Shown one piece after another: positions 29,915-39,060 of a DNA stretch of 64,000 bases. The notes below the pieces were generated by a model. That model saw only the letters and a list, made by a program, of their open reading frames with translations. It made no database searches and was not told where the DNA came from. Each line of letters begins with the position of its first letter. Positions within the stretch are counted from its first letter, which is position 1. Source of the stretch: an uncultured Acinetobacter sp. (GTDB lineage: Bacteria; Pseudomonadota; Gammaproteobacteria; Pseudomonadales; Moraxellaceae); contig NZ_CANQLZ010000006.1 in the NCBI RefSeq assembly GCF_947624825.1, forward strand, positions 1-64,000, written 5' to 3'. A program made the position numbers and the translations under genes.

Positions 29915-31279
29915 ATGATGAATGCCTTAGAACGACGCTCAACTTTTGCCTTAAGCAGTATTTTTGCTTTACGCATGTTGGGTTTATTCATGATTATTCC
30001 GGTGTTTTCGGTCGCGGGGCAGCAATATGCACATGCCACCCCAATGCTGATTGGTCTAGCTGTGGGGGTCTATGGTTTGACCCAAGCCCTTTTACAGATT
30101 CCATTTAGCTTGATTGCCGACCGTTATAGCCGTAAACCTTTAATCGTGATTGGTTTATTAATGTTTGCTTTAGGTGGGGCTGTCGCTGCCATGTCTGAGA
30201 GCATTTATGGGGTGATCATTGGGCGCGCTATTGCCGGTGGTGGAGCAGTGTCTGCGGTGGTGATGGCATTATTGGCCGATGTGACCCGAGAAGAACAACG
30301 CTCTAAAGCCATGGCCATGATGGGCATGAGTATTGGTTTATCGTTTGTGGTGGCTTTTAGCTTGGGGCCTTGGCTGACCAGTTTGGTGGGCATCTCGGGC
30401 TTGTTTTGGGTGACCACTCTTATGGGTTTAATGGCAATTGGAATGTTGGCTTTAGTACCCCAAGTGATTCGTCACCATAAAAATTTCCAACAAGGTTACG
30501 TCACACAACTAAAGCAAGTGCTTAAAATGGGCGATCTCAATCGTCTGCATGTGTCGGTATTTAGCTTACATTTATTGCTCACCGCAATGTTTATTTATAT
30601 GCCATCGCAATTGATTGAGATGGCAGATTTACCCCTTGCAAATCATGGTTTAGTGTACTTGCCACTGTTGGTGCTGAGTTTGTTTTTTGCCTTCCCAAGC
30701 ATTATTTTGGCCGAGAAATACCGCAAAATGCGCGGCATTTTCTTAACCGCGATTGGCGGTATTATCTTAGGTTTAATCATTTTGATTTTTGGCTTTGAAT
30801 CAAAATATATCTTATTGTTAGGTTTAGCACTGTTCTTTATTGCCTTTAACGTGATGGAAGCATTACTACCTTCATGGATGTCAAAGTCTGCACCTATTCA
30901 ATCTAAAGCCACAGCCATGGGCGTCAATGCTTCTAGCCAATTTTTAGGTGCATTTGTGGGTGGTTTATTGGGTGGGCAATTATTGTTGCTAAATAACACG
31001 GCCTTAGGTTGGAGCATTTTAACGGTAATTGCCATTTTATGGTTATTGGTTAGCTTTGGATTAAAGCAGCCACGTTATTTATCTTCTATGGTGTTTCGTT
31101 TACCTGAAAATCAAAAAGACCAAGAATGGAGCCAAACTTTATTGGCAATTCGTGGCATTGAAGAAGTGGTGATTATGGCCGAGCAAAACGTGGCTTATGT
31201 TAAAGTTGAAAAGCAGTTACTGGATGATGCAGGGCGACAACAATTAACGCAGTTGTTAGGGAAAGATATAGCCATTTAG
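29915..31279 (+). CDS. MFS transporter, YajR-like
   Basis: 454 residues: 12 membrane helices of the major facilitator superfamily followed by a soluble C-terminal domain of about 65 residues (SQTLLAIRGIEEVVIMAEQNVAYVKVEKQLLDD) matching the YAM domain of E. coli YajR. The MFS motif A is DRYSRKPLIVIGLLMF in loop 2-3. Two consecutive ATG codons (29915 and 29918) are possible starts. Probably a drug/proton antiporter; substrate unknown. The gene directly precedes ssb. Confidence 0.85.
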   Translation: MMNALERRSTFALSSIFALRMLGLFMIIPVFSVAGQQYAHATPMLIGLAVGVYGLTQALLQIPFSLIADRYSRKPLIVIGLLMFALGGAVAAMSESIYGVIIGRAIAGGGAVSAVVMALLADVTREEQRSKAMAMMGMSIGLSFVVAFSLGPWLTSLVGISGLFWVTTLMGLMAIGMLALVPQVIRHHKNFQQGYVTQLKQVLKMGDLNRLHVSVFSLHLLLTAMFIYMPSQLIEMADLPLANHGLVYLPLLVLSLFFAFPSIILAEKYRKMRGIFLTAIGGIILGLIILIFGFESKYILLLGLALFFIAFNVMEALLPSWMSKSAPIQSKATAMGVNASSQFLGAFVGGLLGGQLLLLNNTALGWSILTVIAILWLLVSFGLKQPRYLSSMVFRLPENQKDQEWSQTLLAIRGIEEVVIMAEQNVAYVKVEKQLLDDAGRQQLTQLLGKDIAI

Positions 31280-31332
31280 GCTTAACTCTTATAAAGTAAA
31301 ACAAGTAAAAACAGTTGTTAGGTATAGAACTC

Positions 31333-31929
31333 ATGCGTGGTGTAAATAAAGTTATTTTAGTGGGTACGTTGGGTAAAGATCCGGAAACCAAAAGCTTTCC
31401 AAATGGTGGTTCAATTACTCAATTTTCAATTGCAACCAGTGAAGCTTGGGTAGATAAAGCCAGCGGTGAACGTAAAGAACAAACCGAATGGCACCGTATT
31501 GTGCTGAATAACCGTTTAGGTGAAATTGCACAGCAATATTTACGCAAAGGCTCAAAAGTTTATATTGAAGGTTCATTACGTACTCGTAAGTGGACTGATC
31601 AAAACGGTCAAGAGCGTTACAGCACCGAAATCCGTGGTGATCAAATGCAAATGCTTGATTCACGCGGTCAAAGTGATGGCGCGTCACAAGAAGGTGGTTT
31701 TGGTCAACCGCGTTTTAACAACAATAACCAAGGTGGTTATGGCAATGCCAATCAAGGCGGCTATAACAATAACCAAGGTGGTTATGCCAATAATGCCAAC
31801 CAAGGTGGTTTTGCGCCAAATCAAAATGGTTATGGCAATAACAACCCAAGTGGTTTTGCACCGCAAGCTGCACCTAAAGCGCCTGCTGCACAACCACCTG
31901 CGGATATGGACGATGACTTACCGTTTTAG
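31333..31929 (+). CDS. ssb: Single-stranded DNA-binding protein
   Basis: 198 residues from ATG 31333 ([18 protein letters not shown]). OB fold spans about 1-112, with the [28 protein letters not shown] signature. Then comes a flexible linker of NQGGY/NQGGF repeats and the acidic protein-interaction tip DMDDDLPF. The 54-bp gap after the MFS gene and a hairpin downstream suggest a simple unit. The accessory island begins immediately after this gene. Confidence 0.97.
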   Translation: MRGVNKVILVGTLGKDPETKSFPNGGSITQFSIATSEAWVDKASGERKEQTEWHRIVLNNRLGEIAQQYLRKGSKVYIEGSLRTRKWTDQNGQERYSTEIRGDQMQMLDSRGQSDGASQEGGFGQPRFNNNNQGGYGNANQGGYNNNQGGYANNANQGGFAPNQNGYGNNNPSGFAPQAAPKAPAAQPPADMDDDLPF

Positions 31930-31932
31930 ACT

Positions 31933-31954
31933 ATACAATAATTAAATATTGTAT
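31933..31954. repeat. Inverted repeat, candidate recombinase core site
   Basis: ATACAAT / ATTGTAT arms with an 8-bp spacer, 3 bases after the ssb stop. A near-copy lies at 32038-32058. Core sites of tyrosine recombinases have this form (inverted arms around a 6-8 bp crossover), and three recombinase genes start just downstream. The assignment is inference. Confidence 0.4.
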
Positions 31955-31965
31955 TTAATATAAAG

Positions 31966-32000
31966 TAAGAACCTGATTTAGATTGGGTTCTTATTTTTTT
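31966..32000 (+). terminator. Terminator of ssb
   Basis: TAAGAACC / GGTTCTTA stem (31966-31973 and 31986-31993) with a 12-base loop and a following T-run. Confidence 0.75.
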
Positions 32001-32037
32001 TACTCTAAAAAACTTGTATTTCTTGTAAAATAACTTT

Positions 32038-32058
32038 ATACAATATAAAACATTGTAT
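32038..32058. repeat. Second inverted repeat of the same type
   Basis: ATACAAT / ATTGTAT arms with a 7-bp spacer, directly upstream of the first recombinase gene (ATG at 32074). Either a recombinase binding site or an operator of the recombinase operon. Confidence 0.4.
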
Positions 32059-32073
32059 TTATTATTCTTAAGT

Positions 32074-33444
32074 ATGCCTGACTTACACCGTAAAAATTTC
32101 ATAGCTCAAGATGGTGAGCGATTTACTTTGTTAGTTAATGAAGATGGTATTCCTGATTTCTGGACTACACTCTATATGACTACTAAAGTGAGATCTCAGA
32201 CTCAGGCTACTCAAAGAGCACATTTAAATAACTTGGCTCATATCAATATTTGGGAACAAATTGTAGGTGAACGTTTATCAGACAAGATAATTCGCATAAT
32301 TAATGATCATACTAAAATATTGAATGATGATTTATTTACGACAAATGAAATTCATCAGATTGGCCATCATTGTAAATTAACTTCTAAAGCTGCTAGAAGA
32401 AATTTAAAAGCCTCATCGAAAAAAACAAGAAATGATAATTTAATTAAATTCATATCTCCGATAAGTAAAATCCCTGATCCAATAGTAGGGGTAGAGCAAC
32501 AAATAGGTAGAATTCATGAGTTTGCAGAGTATTTTGAATTCTTAGCAATCAATATCTTAAGATCAAAGCCTTCTTTTTCAGCTTACTTAGATCAGATATC
32601 TCGAATTAAAAGCAATATCTTGAATCAAAAGAGTAAAGGACGTAGTTCCAGAAACAAAGTAATTGATCCTGATAGGAAGGCACCTCCTCCCGAAGTTTTT
32701 GATGAGGTCATGAGGATTGTTGATTTAGAGAATCCAATGAATCCATTTACTTCTACTGTTAGAACCAGAAATTATTTATTGTTTCGAATGCTGTATGAAA
32801 CAGGTATGAGAACTGGTGAAATATTACAATTAAAGATTACAGATATTGATTTTTCGGACTCAGCAATTCAAGTAAGAAGAAGGCATAACGATCCCGAAGA
32901 TACAAAACGTAGATTCGAACCGAATGCAAAAACTGAAGAAAGAGATATTCCTATCTCACGTAAACTATCTAATGAACTTAGAAATTATATTTTATATGAG
33001 CGTAGAGAAATACCTAATACAAAATCACATAGTTTTTTGTTTGTTTCAAATAAAGGAAAAAGTAAAGGGGATCCATTGTCACTAATTCAATTTTCTAAAA
33101 TGGTAGAGAAAGTCGCTGTTAGTGAAAAACTAGCAGATTTTATTAAGAAAAATGGTTTTTCTACATCTAGAACTCTAACCAAACACAGCTTTAGACATAA
33201 TTTTAATAATAGATTTTCTAAAATTATTGATACAAACAATGCTTTAGCAGTAGAGGAAGGCAGGCTAAACGATGTTATTTCGGAAAAAAAGGAAATAGAG
33301 CAAAGGATGTATCTAAATGGGCATCGTAGCGCTACTTCTGCCATAGTTTATAACTTGAGACACACTAAGGAGCAGGCAGAAAAGTTCCTAAAAAATGAAC
33401 AAAACAGAATTGATGAACATCTGAATATTGGAGAATTTCAGTGA
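32074..33444 (+). CDS. Tyrosine recombinase 1 of a three-recombinase module
   Basis: 456 residues from ATG 32074 (MPDLHRKNFIAQDG). A TTG at 32053 lies inside the inverted repeat and is less likely. The C-terminal catalytic domain has the box I Arg in MLYETGMRTGEILQLK, a Lys hairpin region, HxxR in KHSFRHNFNN, and the final His and nucleophile Tyr in LNGHRSATSAIVYNLRH. The N-terminal half is a probable DNA-binding domain not matched to a named family. It overlaps the next gene by 4 bp. Such trios mobilise Tn554-like and RIT elements; these proteins are longer than typical RIT ones. Confidence 0.85.
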   Translation: MPDLHRKNFIAQDGERFTLLVNEDGIPDFWTTLYMTTKVRSQTQATQRAHLNNLAHINIWEQIVGERLSDKIIRIINDHTKILNDDLFTTNEIHQIGHHCKLTSKAARRNLKASSKKTRNDNLIKFISPISKIPDPIVGVEQQIGRIHEFAEYFEFLAINILRSKPSFSAYLDQISRIKSNILNQKSKGRSSRNKVIDPDRKAPPPEVFDEVMRIVDLENPMNPFTSTVRTRNYLLFRMLYETGMRTGEILQLKITDIDFSDSAIQVRRRHNDPEDTKRRFEPNAKTEERDIPISRKLSNELRNYILYERREIPNTKSHSFLFVSNKGKSKGDPLSLIQFSKMVEKVAVSEKLADFIKKNGFSTSRTLTKHSFRHNFNNRFSKIIDTNNALAVEEGRLNDVISEKKEIEQRMYLNGHRSATSAIVYNLRHTKEQAEKFLKNEQNRIDEHLNIGEFQ

Positions 33445-34994
33445 AACATGATTATTCAGATGTTGCTGAATTCTATCTCGACACACGAGTAAGTAAGGCT
33501 GGTTATGAATTTAATTTTATTGCTCAACATTGGTCTTTAGATAATTCACTAATACTAAATTGGAATATTGTAAATAAAAAAATCCATCCTGAAGTACTTA
33601 AGGGGTTTCGCTTAACAATTGCAAGATTAGCTGAGGAAGTATCAGCTCATTACACGCATAATTGTTGGAGTTATTTTAGAAGATATCTCCTAGATACAGA
33701 TATTTATGATGGTGGACTTATTACACCTGAATTGATTTTGAATATTAAAGCTAGTTTAAGTAAAGAAGATGAATATAAATTAGGAACTATTCGTGCTTTA
33801 TTACGTAGTTGGATCTCTTGGGGATTTAATGGCTTAACTATTGGTGTTGAAGAAGTTTTAGATAAGATTGTATTAGCGGGAAATACTAAAGGAAAGGCTG
33901 TTACTCACCATTGTCCTTATACAGGTCCATATACATTAACTGAACAACAATCATTGTTAGTATGGGCTGGGAATGCATTTAAAAGCGAACTAATTAGTTT
34001 AGAAGAGTTTGCATGGTTTTATACAATTTATTCTACGGCTCGCCGATCAAATCAGATTCGAGCATTAAGGGCAGTCGATTTAACAGTTAAAAAGGTTGTT
34101 GATGGTCTAAAATACGAGCTTGAAATTCCCAGAGCTAAGCAAAGAGGTGGTACGTTTAGAGGAGAATCACGATCAATATATATCAGTGAAGATATGTATT
34201 TGGTTCTGAAAAATTTAATTGAGCAAAACAAGCAAGTAGCTAGAAAATACATCCCAAAATTAACAGAAGAAGACTTAAAAGAACTTCCGATTTTTTTCAA
34301 TGTTAATAGGTTTAAGGTAGTCAATTCGGTAGAATTATTCCGCGAAAAATTGAAGACAACACCTGATTATTTTCATGCTTCAATCCAAGATGTTGATATT
34401 TTAACTACAAGTCTATCTCGAAAGTGTGACGCTATTTCTGAAAGAACATCAGATTATATTCACTTTACTCCAGTACGATGCAGACGAACACGTGCAACAA
34501 ACCTGGTTCGACATGGAATCACGGGAGTTCAATTGGCATATTTAATGGATCATTCAGATACTCAACAATTGAAAGTTTACACAGCTCATACCCATGAATT
34601 GGCCTTACGCATCTTTGAGCACATGAATGATCCTATGACTTTCCTGGCGACTAAATTTGAAGGTCGGCTAATCGAGGATGAGAGAGAAGCTAGACGAGGA
34701 CAAGATATTACTAGCAGAATTTATAAGGGGGACAATAAACAGATTGGTAATTGTGGAGGCTCTCCATCATGTCAAGCTGGTATGAAAGCATGTCTGCTAT
34801 GTGATCAATTTCAACCTTTACTTTATGCACCTTGGGATGAATTGTTTTTAAATTTATTAGAAGAGGTTGAGCAGCGACATAAAGAGGGTGCTAGCGAATT
34901 AGTTATAAAATCTTATGACTTACAATTATCTCGTGTAAAAGCCATTTTAGATGCATGTGATAAGCGCATTAAAATGGAGGAAATAAGAGCATGA
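33441..34994 (+). CDS. Tyrosine recombinase 2 of the trio
   Basis: 517 residues, GTG start within the overlap GTGA. Catalytic motifs: IYSTARRSNQIRALRAVDL (Arg I), KQRGGTFRGESRSIYI, VRCRRTRATNLVRHG (the usual HxxR His is replaced), and LMDHSDTQQLKVYTAHT (His and probable nucleophile Tyr). After the catalytic domain comes a Cys-rich segment CGGSPSCQAGMKACLLCDQFQP, a possible zinc site, and a helical tail. Tightly coupled on both sides by 4-bp overlaps. Confidence 0.83.
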   Translation: MKHDYSDVAEFYLDTRVSKAGYEFNFIAQHWSLDNSLILNWNIVNKKIHPEVLKGFRLTIARLAEEVSAHYTHNCWSYFRRYLLDTDIYDGGLITPELILNIKASLSKEDEYKLGTIRALLRSWISWGFNGLTIGVEEVLDKIVLAGNTKGKAVTHHCPYTGPYTLTEQQSLLVWAGNAFKSELISLEEFAWFYTIYSTARRSNQIRALRAVDLTVKKVVDGLKYELEIPRAKQRGGTFRGESRSIYISEDMYLVLKNLIEQNKQVARKYIPKLTEEDLKELPIFFNVNRFKVVNSVELFREKLKTTPDYFHASIQDVDILTTSLSRKCDAISERTSDYIHFTPVRCRRTRATNLVRHGITGVQLAYLMDHSDTQQLKVYTAHTHELALRIFEHMNDPMTFLATKFEGRLIEDEREARRGQDITSRIYKGDNKQIGNCGGSPSCQAGMKACLLCDQFQPLLYAPWDELFLNLLEEVEQRHKEGASELVIKSYDLQLSRVKAILDACDKRIKMEEIRA

Positions 34995-37150
34995 GTGAAG
35001 TTATTCCATTTGTACCCAAACATGAATTAGATTGTCAAAAGAACTTAAATGATTTCATTTGTCGGGCCAAGAATCAGTTAACTATTTATGAAGATCAAGG
35101 TGGTTTCAGTAGCTCAAATTGGAAGCATTATTTAGCTAATGGTCGTGCTCAATCTATGGAATTTACTGGTTTAGCGGAAAAAGGTAGAAAGACTGGTTCT
35201 CCGATGGAGCCCCCTTTTGTTGATTTTGCTAAAGCTTATGTAAGAGATAGCCAAACATGGAATGCAACAAATCCCGGTAACATGATGATGGTATTAAAGA
35301 CTTGTCATGATGCACTACTCTTTGTTTACTCTAAGGCAGATGTTTTACTACTTGATGGGATTGTATTAAGAAAGATTACTGAGATGATTTATGAACGGAG
35401 TTCTGAATCTTCAAGATACCGTTATGGACAAATGTTGGAAAAATTTTTAGAAGATTTGCGACTTCTTAAAATTAATATAACTATTCCTGTATGGACAAAT
35501 CCGTGGAAACGACCTGGAAATAAAGCACAAGGAACATCAGAAGAAGATAGAAAATGGCAACAAGAAAGGCTATTAGCAAGTTTTGAAATTACAGCATTAG
35601 CTGATGCATTCAGATTAGCAACAACAGCTTATCAAAAATTTTATTCGGCTCAAGCTGTCTTACTGATGTGTGCTCCTAGTCGTGGTGGGGAGTTAAGTTT
35701 TTTAACTGTAGATTGTCTGTTTGAAGAAACTCATAGTGAAAAAGTAAGAAATGAGGAAACTCAGCAGCTTGAGGATAAAGAAACAACAATTCTTTATATT
35801 CGATGGAAGGCTGAAAAAGGTGGGGGTCTTATTTCCAAGCCTGTTCATCCGTTAATAGCACCTACAGTTAAGGAAGCTGTTAAGCGGCTAATTATGATTG
35901 GAGAGCCTGCAAGAAAAGCTGCAAAATGGGCTATTGAAAAATCCAGTCAATTTTATCGGCATGATAGCTGCATAACATCTAAGGAACACGATGAAGATGC
36001 ACCACTTACAGTTGGTGAATTTGCTGCTGCCTTCAATTTAGTAGATCGTTCTACAAGTTTAGAAAGTACATCCACAAATACTGAGGTTATTAAGAAACTA
36101 TATAGACAAAAATGGGTTACAAATCTAATTGGTGCAAAGAGTTATATTACTTACAGCGACTTAGCTAAATTCACTTTTGAAAAATATAAGAAAAAATTCC
36201 CAAGTTGGCCTCAAATAGCTGAAATTGATAAGCCAGTTTGTGATCTATTGTGTCTGGTTCGAGAGAATGAATTTCATAATGAATTTGCACCCAAAGAGTA
36301 TAGTTTTGAATGTCCAAATCTAAACTTACTAAATGACGCATTAGGTGCAATACATCAGAGATTACCTGGTACACACTCTCTATTCAGTGAATTAGGTATT
36401 AAAAATGAAGATGGAGGCGAAATAGTTATTTCCTCCCATCAAATTAGAGTTTGGCTATCCACGATGGCAGAGCGTGGTGAGATGGACTCTCTGGATCTAG
36501 CTATGTTTGCTGGACGTTCAAGAATTGAAGATAATCGTGCTTATGATTTGCGACCAATGAGTGAGTTTAAAGCTGAATCTAGAAAACTTTTAGAACTTGG
36601 ATTGGAAAGTTTAGATGGCACAACCGCTTTAGAAGCTATCAAAGCTAATGTACCTGTGACATTTGAAATGCTGGGGCGTAAAGATCGAATAGGTACAGTA
36701 CAAGTCTCAGGTTATGGATACTGTGAGCATGACTGGACAATGACACCCTGTACTAAAGCAGGTGAATGTATCAGTTGTAAAGAACATGCATGTGTAAAAG
36801 GATTGCCGAAAAATGTTGAACATCTCAAGCAGCTAGAAGATGTTGTGCAAGATGAACTTAATCGAGCCGCTGCTGCTACGCAAGAAGGCTTTCATGGTGC
36901 AAGTGCTTGGTTAGTTTACCATGGCAAAAAACTCGCCATTATTAAGACATTATTAAAATATCTAGAAGATGATCAATTACCTGATGGCTTAATACTTCGT
37001 ATCCCAGAAGAGTTAGATGTGAGCCTGACAAAAATTGCATTAGGTGAACAAAATTTAATGAATACGGTAGACGAAAAGAATCCTATGTCTGAACAATTAG
37101 CGAATGAGTCAAAGAATTCATTCTTAGCATTATTGCAAGGTGGCTTATGA
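34991..37150 (+). CDS. Tyrosine recombinase 3 of the trio (large)
   Basis: 719 residues. Motifs: VLLMCAPSRGGELSFLTVDCL (Arg I), LYIRWKAEKGGGLISKPVHP (Lys region), SSHQIRVWLSTMAERG (HxxR) and GRSRIEDNRAYDLR (nucleophile Tyr, with the preceding His replaced). A Cys/His-rich segment near residues 577-600 (CEHDWTMTPCTKAGECISCKEHACVKG) may bind zinc. The length is well above common integrases, with a long N-terminal part. It overlaps both neighbours by 4 bp (ATGA), so the four proteins are made in coordinated amounts. Confidence 0.82.
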   Translation: MSEVIPFVPKHELDCQKNLNDFICRAKNQLTIYEDQGGFSSSNWKHYLANGRAQSMEFTGLAEKGRKTGSPMEPPFVDFAKAYVRDSQTWNATNPGNMMMVLKTCHDALLFVYSKADVLLLDGIVLRKITEMIYERSSESSRYRYGQMLEKFLEDLRLLKINITIPVWTNPWKRPGNKAQGTSEEDRKWQQERLLASFEITALADAFRLATTAYQKFYSAQAVLLMCAPSRGGELSFLTVDCLFEETHSEKVRNEETQQLEDKETTILYIRWKAEKGGGLISKPVHPLIAPTVKEAVKRLIMIGEPARKAAKWAIEKSSQFYRHDSCITSKEHDEDAPLTVGEFAAAFNLVDRSTSLESTSTNTEVIKKLYRQKWVTNLIGAKSYITYSDLAKFTFEKYKKKFPSWPQIAEIDKPVCDLLCLVRENEFHNEFAPKEYSFECPNLNLLNDALGAIHQRLPGTHSLFSELGIKNEDGGEIVISSHQIRVWLSTMAERGEMDSLDLAMFAGRSRIEDNRAYDLRPMSEFKAESRKLLELGLESLDGTTALEAIKANVPVTFEMLGRKDRIGTVQVSGYGYCEHDWTMTPCTKAGECISCKEHACVKGLPKNVEHLKQLEDVVQDELNRAAAATQEGFHGASAWLVYHGKKLAIIKTLLKYLEDDQLPDGLILRIPEELDVSLTKIALGEQNLMNTVDEKNPMSEQLANESKNSFLALLQGGL

Positions 37151-37563
37151 AACATAAGTTCATTGATGTCAAAGAAATGAAAGTTATCGAAAGTATCCTC
37201 AATAAATGGTCGGGTAAGTTAACTTGGGATCTTTTCGCAGTGTCAGTAGCTAGAGCATTAGATAAACCTTCTATTTCTAAATTTACCTTAATGAGCTATG
37301 AGCCTGTAAAACAGGCTTTTAATCTTCGAAAAAAGACGCTTAGAGAGGCAAAATCGACTGTTATAGCCTCAATAGGTGATGTGACGATTGATATGCTTAT
37401 CAAAGAGAATGAAGAGTTAAGAAGCCAAATTTCACATTTGAAAAAGTTACTTGAAGCAAAAGAAAGTTTATGGGCAGACCAGTACAGACGATGGCAATAT
37501 AATTTATCTCAAATGCCGAATGTAGATTTGGCTACATTGGATAGATCATTAACCAAGAAATAA
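37147..37563 (+). CDS. Small coiled-coil accessory protein of the recombinase module
   Basis: 138 residues, start overlapping recombinase 3 by 4 bp. The N-terminal half (WSGKLTWDLFAVSVARAL...FTLMSYEPVKQAFNLRKKTLRE) looks like a small DNA-binding helical domain. Residues about 80-115 (DMLIKENEELRSQISHLKKLLEAKESL) form a coiled coil. TnpC of Tn554 is a similar-sized last gene of a recombinase operon, so an accessory role in recombination is inferred; direct homology is not established. Confidence 0.65.
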   Translation: MKHKFIDVKEMKVIESILNKWSGKLTWDLFAVSVARALDKPSISKFTLMSYEPVKQAFNLRKKTLREAKSTVIASIGDVTIDMLIKENEELRSQISHLKKLLEAKESLWADQYRRWQYNLSQMPNVDLATLDRSLTKK

Positions 37564-37654
37564 TTTATATATTCACCTTCTTGCGTAATAGATCGAGAGT
37601 TATATGTTTTGCGAGACTTTATAATGATATCTATTTTTTAAAATAAATATGATT

Positions 37655-37680
37655 AAAAAACAATTATTTAATTGTTTTTT
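37655..37680. terminator. 26-bp perfect AT-rich palindrome after the recombinase operon
   Basis: AAAAAACAATTA / TAATTGTTTTTT arms around TT, 92 bases after the accessory gene and 94 bases before the RiPP precursor. It can act as a weak bidirectional terminator or a binding site; the stem has only two GC pairs. The rest of 37564-37774 is AT-rich DNA that should hold the RiPP promoter. Confidence 0.45.
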
Positions 37681-37774
37681 GTATTTTTAAAGTGTTGTAA
37701 GTTATTTATTTTATTTATTTTTTTGAAATTCTATTTTAGAATTAGATTAAGAAATAAACGAAGAGGGTCTTACA

Positions 37775-37933
37775 ATGCAACCACAATCACAATCAGTAGC
37801 ACAAAATGTTAAACAAGTTTCTTTAAATAGTGTTGTTTTACAAAGACTTATTAAAGAAGTTAAGATGGAAAAAGAGAAAATGTCATGCGTTGGTGGTAAT
37901 TATGATCGAGTTCATAATCGTCATAATCGCTAA
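37775..37933 (+). CDS. RiPP precursor peptide, triceptide-like core
   Basis: A 52-residue gene with AAGAGGG 8 bases before the ATG. The leader is Gln/Ser/Val-rich (MQPQSQSVAQNVKQV), continues as a probable helix with SVVLQRLIKEV, and ends in SCVGG. The 11-residue tail is NYDRVHNRHNR. The tail holds three aromatic-X-Arg triplets: Tyr43-Asp-Arg45, His47-Asn-Arg49 and His50-Asn-Arg52. Triplets starting with an aromatic residue are what radical SAM cyclophane (triceptide) synthases crosslink, including Tyr and His types. The radical SAM gene starts 2 bp after the stop. Gly40-Gly41 could be a leader cleavage site. The precursor assignment rests on position and pattern. Confidence 0.78.
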   Translation: MQPQSQSVAQNVKQVSLNSVVLQRLIKEVKMEKEKMSCVGGNYDRVHNRHNR

Positions 37934-37935
37934 TA

Positions 37936-39060
37936 ATGTTAAATCGTCTCGATACGTTGTTAATCAAGATTGCAAGTCGATGTAATCTTGATTGCAGTTA
38001 CTGTTATGTATATCAAGGGCAAGATCAAAACTGGGTAAATCAGCCAAAAAGAATGAGTCAAGGAACTATTGGCTCGATTTGCAACAGTTTGAATCAGGTA
38101 ATTTCTTTCCAAGAAAGTGGTTTTGCCGTTGTCTTGCATGGTGGAGAGCCATTGCTGTTGGGGGCTACTAGATTAGAAGAAATGCTTTCAAATTTGCGTA
38201 CGGTTTTACCAAACCATCATAAGTATCCAATTGCTATTCAAACAAATGGGATGTTAATAAATGATGAAATACTAGAAATTTGTAGCCGATATAAAACTAG
38301 TATCTCTGTGAGTTTGGATGGTGTGAAAAAGGCAAATGATATAGCTAGATTTACCCATGATGGTAAAAGCTCATTTCAAAAAGTTGTTAATGGTATAGAC
38401 AAATTGGTTTCACATCCTGATAGAGATTTTCTATTTTCGGGTACTTTATCAGTAATTCAGCCAACAACTTCACCAATTGAAAATTATAAATATTTAAAAA
38501 GTATTGGTAGTAAAAGTATTGATGTACTTTTGCAGGATGGGAATCATACTTATCTTCCCAAAGGAAAAGAAAGTTTTGAAAGTATTGAATATGGTGAATG
38601 GTTAGGAGAGTTATTAGAATATTATTTAAGAGATCCTGAACCTGTACCAATTCGCTTTTTTGATGATTTAATAAAAATAATTCTAGGAGGAAATCCTGAT
38701 AAAGAAGGTAAGGGCGAAAACAATTTTGGTATCTTAGTAATTGAAACTAATGGTGAAATACGTAAAAACGATACATTAAGAGCTACTTTTGATGGTGCAG
38801 ATTATTTTGAAAAACATCCTAATATTAATGAGCCAAATACCTTAATAGATACCCTTAAATCTAAAGAATATGTAGAGGCATCTAAAATTCAAAAACCTAC
38901 ATGCCAAAATTGTATCAATTGCGAAATTAATTTTATTTGTGGTGGTGGTATGCCTTTATCAAGATGGAGTAAAGAGAAGGAATTTGATAATCCCTCTATT
39001 TATTGTAATGATCACAAATATTATATATATAAATTACTGAATTTAATGGGTATTAAATGA
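37936..39060 (+). CDS. Radical SAM/SPASM peptide-modifying enzyme
   Basis: 374 residues. The radical SAM cluster motif is Cys16-x3-Cys20-x2-Cys23 (SRCNLDCSYCYVYQG), followed by GGEPLLLG and the family strand pattern. The C-terminus carries a SPASM-type Cys set (PTCQNCINCEINFICGGGMPLSRWS and SIYCNDH) that would bind auxiliary iron-sulfur clusters. This layout is shared by the XyeB, GrrM, FxsB and HaaB families, which form cyclophanes on three-residue motifs. It lies 2 bp after the precursor and overlaps the oxygenase gene by 4 bp. Predicted action: C-C crosslinks on the Tyr and His triplets of the precursor. Confidence 0.88.
   Translation: MLNRLDTLLIKIASRCNLDCSYCYVYQGQDQNWVNQPKRMSQGTIGSICNSLNQVISFQESGFAVVLHGGEPLLLGATRLEEMLSNLRTVLPNHHKYPIAIQTNGMLINDEILEICSRYKTSISVSLDGVKKANDIARFTHDGKSSFQKVVNGIDKLVSHPDRDFLFSGTLSVIQPTTSPIENYKYLKSIGSKSIDVLLQDGNHTYLPKGKESFESIEYGEWLGELLEYYLRDPEPVPIRFFDDLIKIILGGNPDKEGKGENNFGILVIETNGEIRKNDTLRATFDGADYFEKHPNINEPNTLIDTLKSKEYVEASKIQKPTCQNCINCEINFICGGGMPLSRWSKEKEFDNPSIYCNDHKYYIYKLLNLMGIK

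Noticed and set aside
31700..31870. Tandem repeats in ssb that might look like an array
   Set aside because: They encode the NQGGY/NQGGF linker of SSB; no CRISPR-like spacers or cas genes are present.
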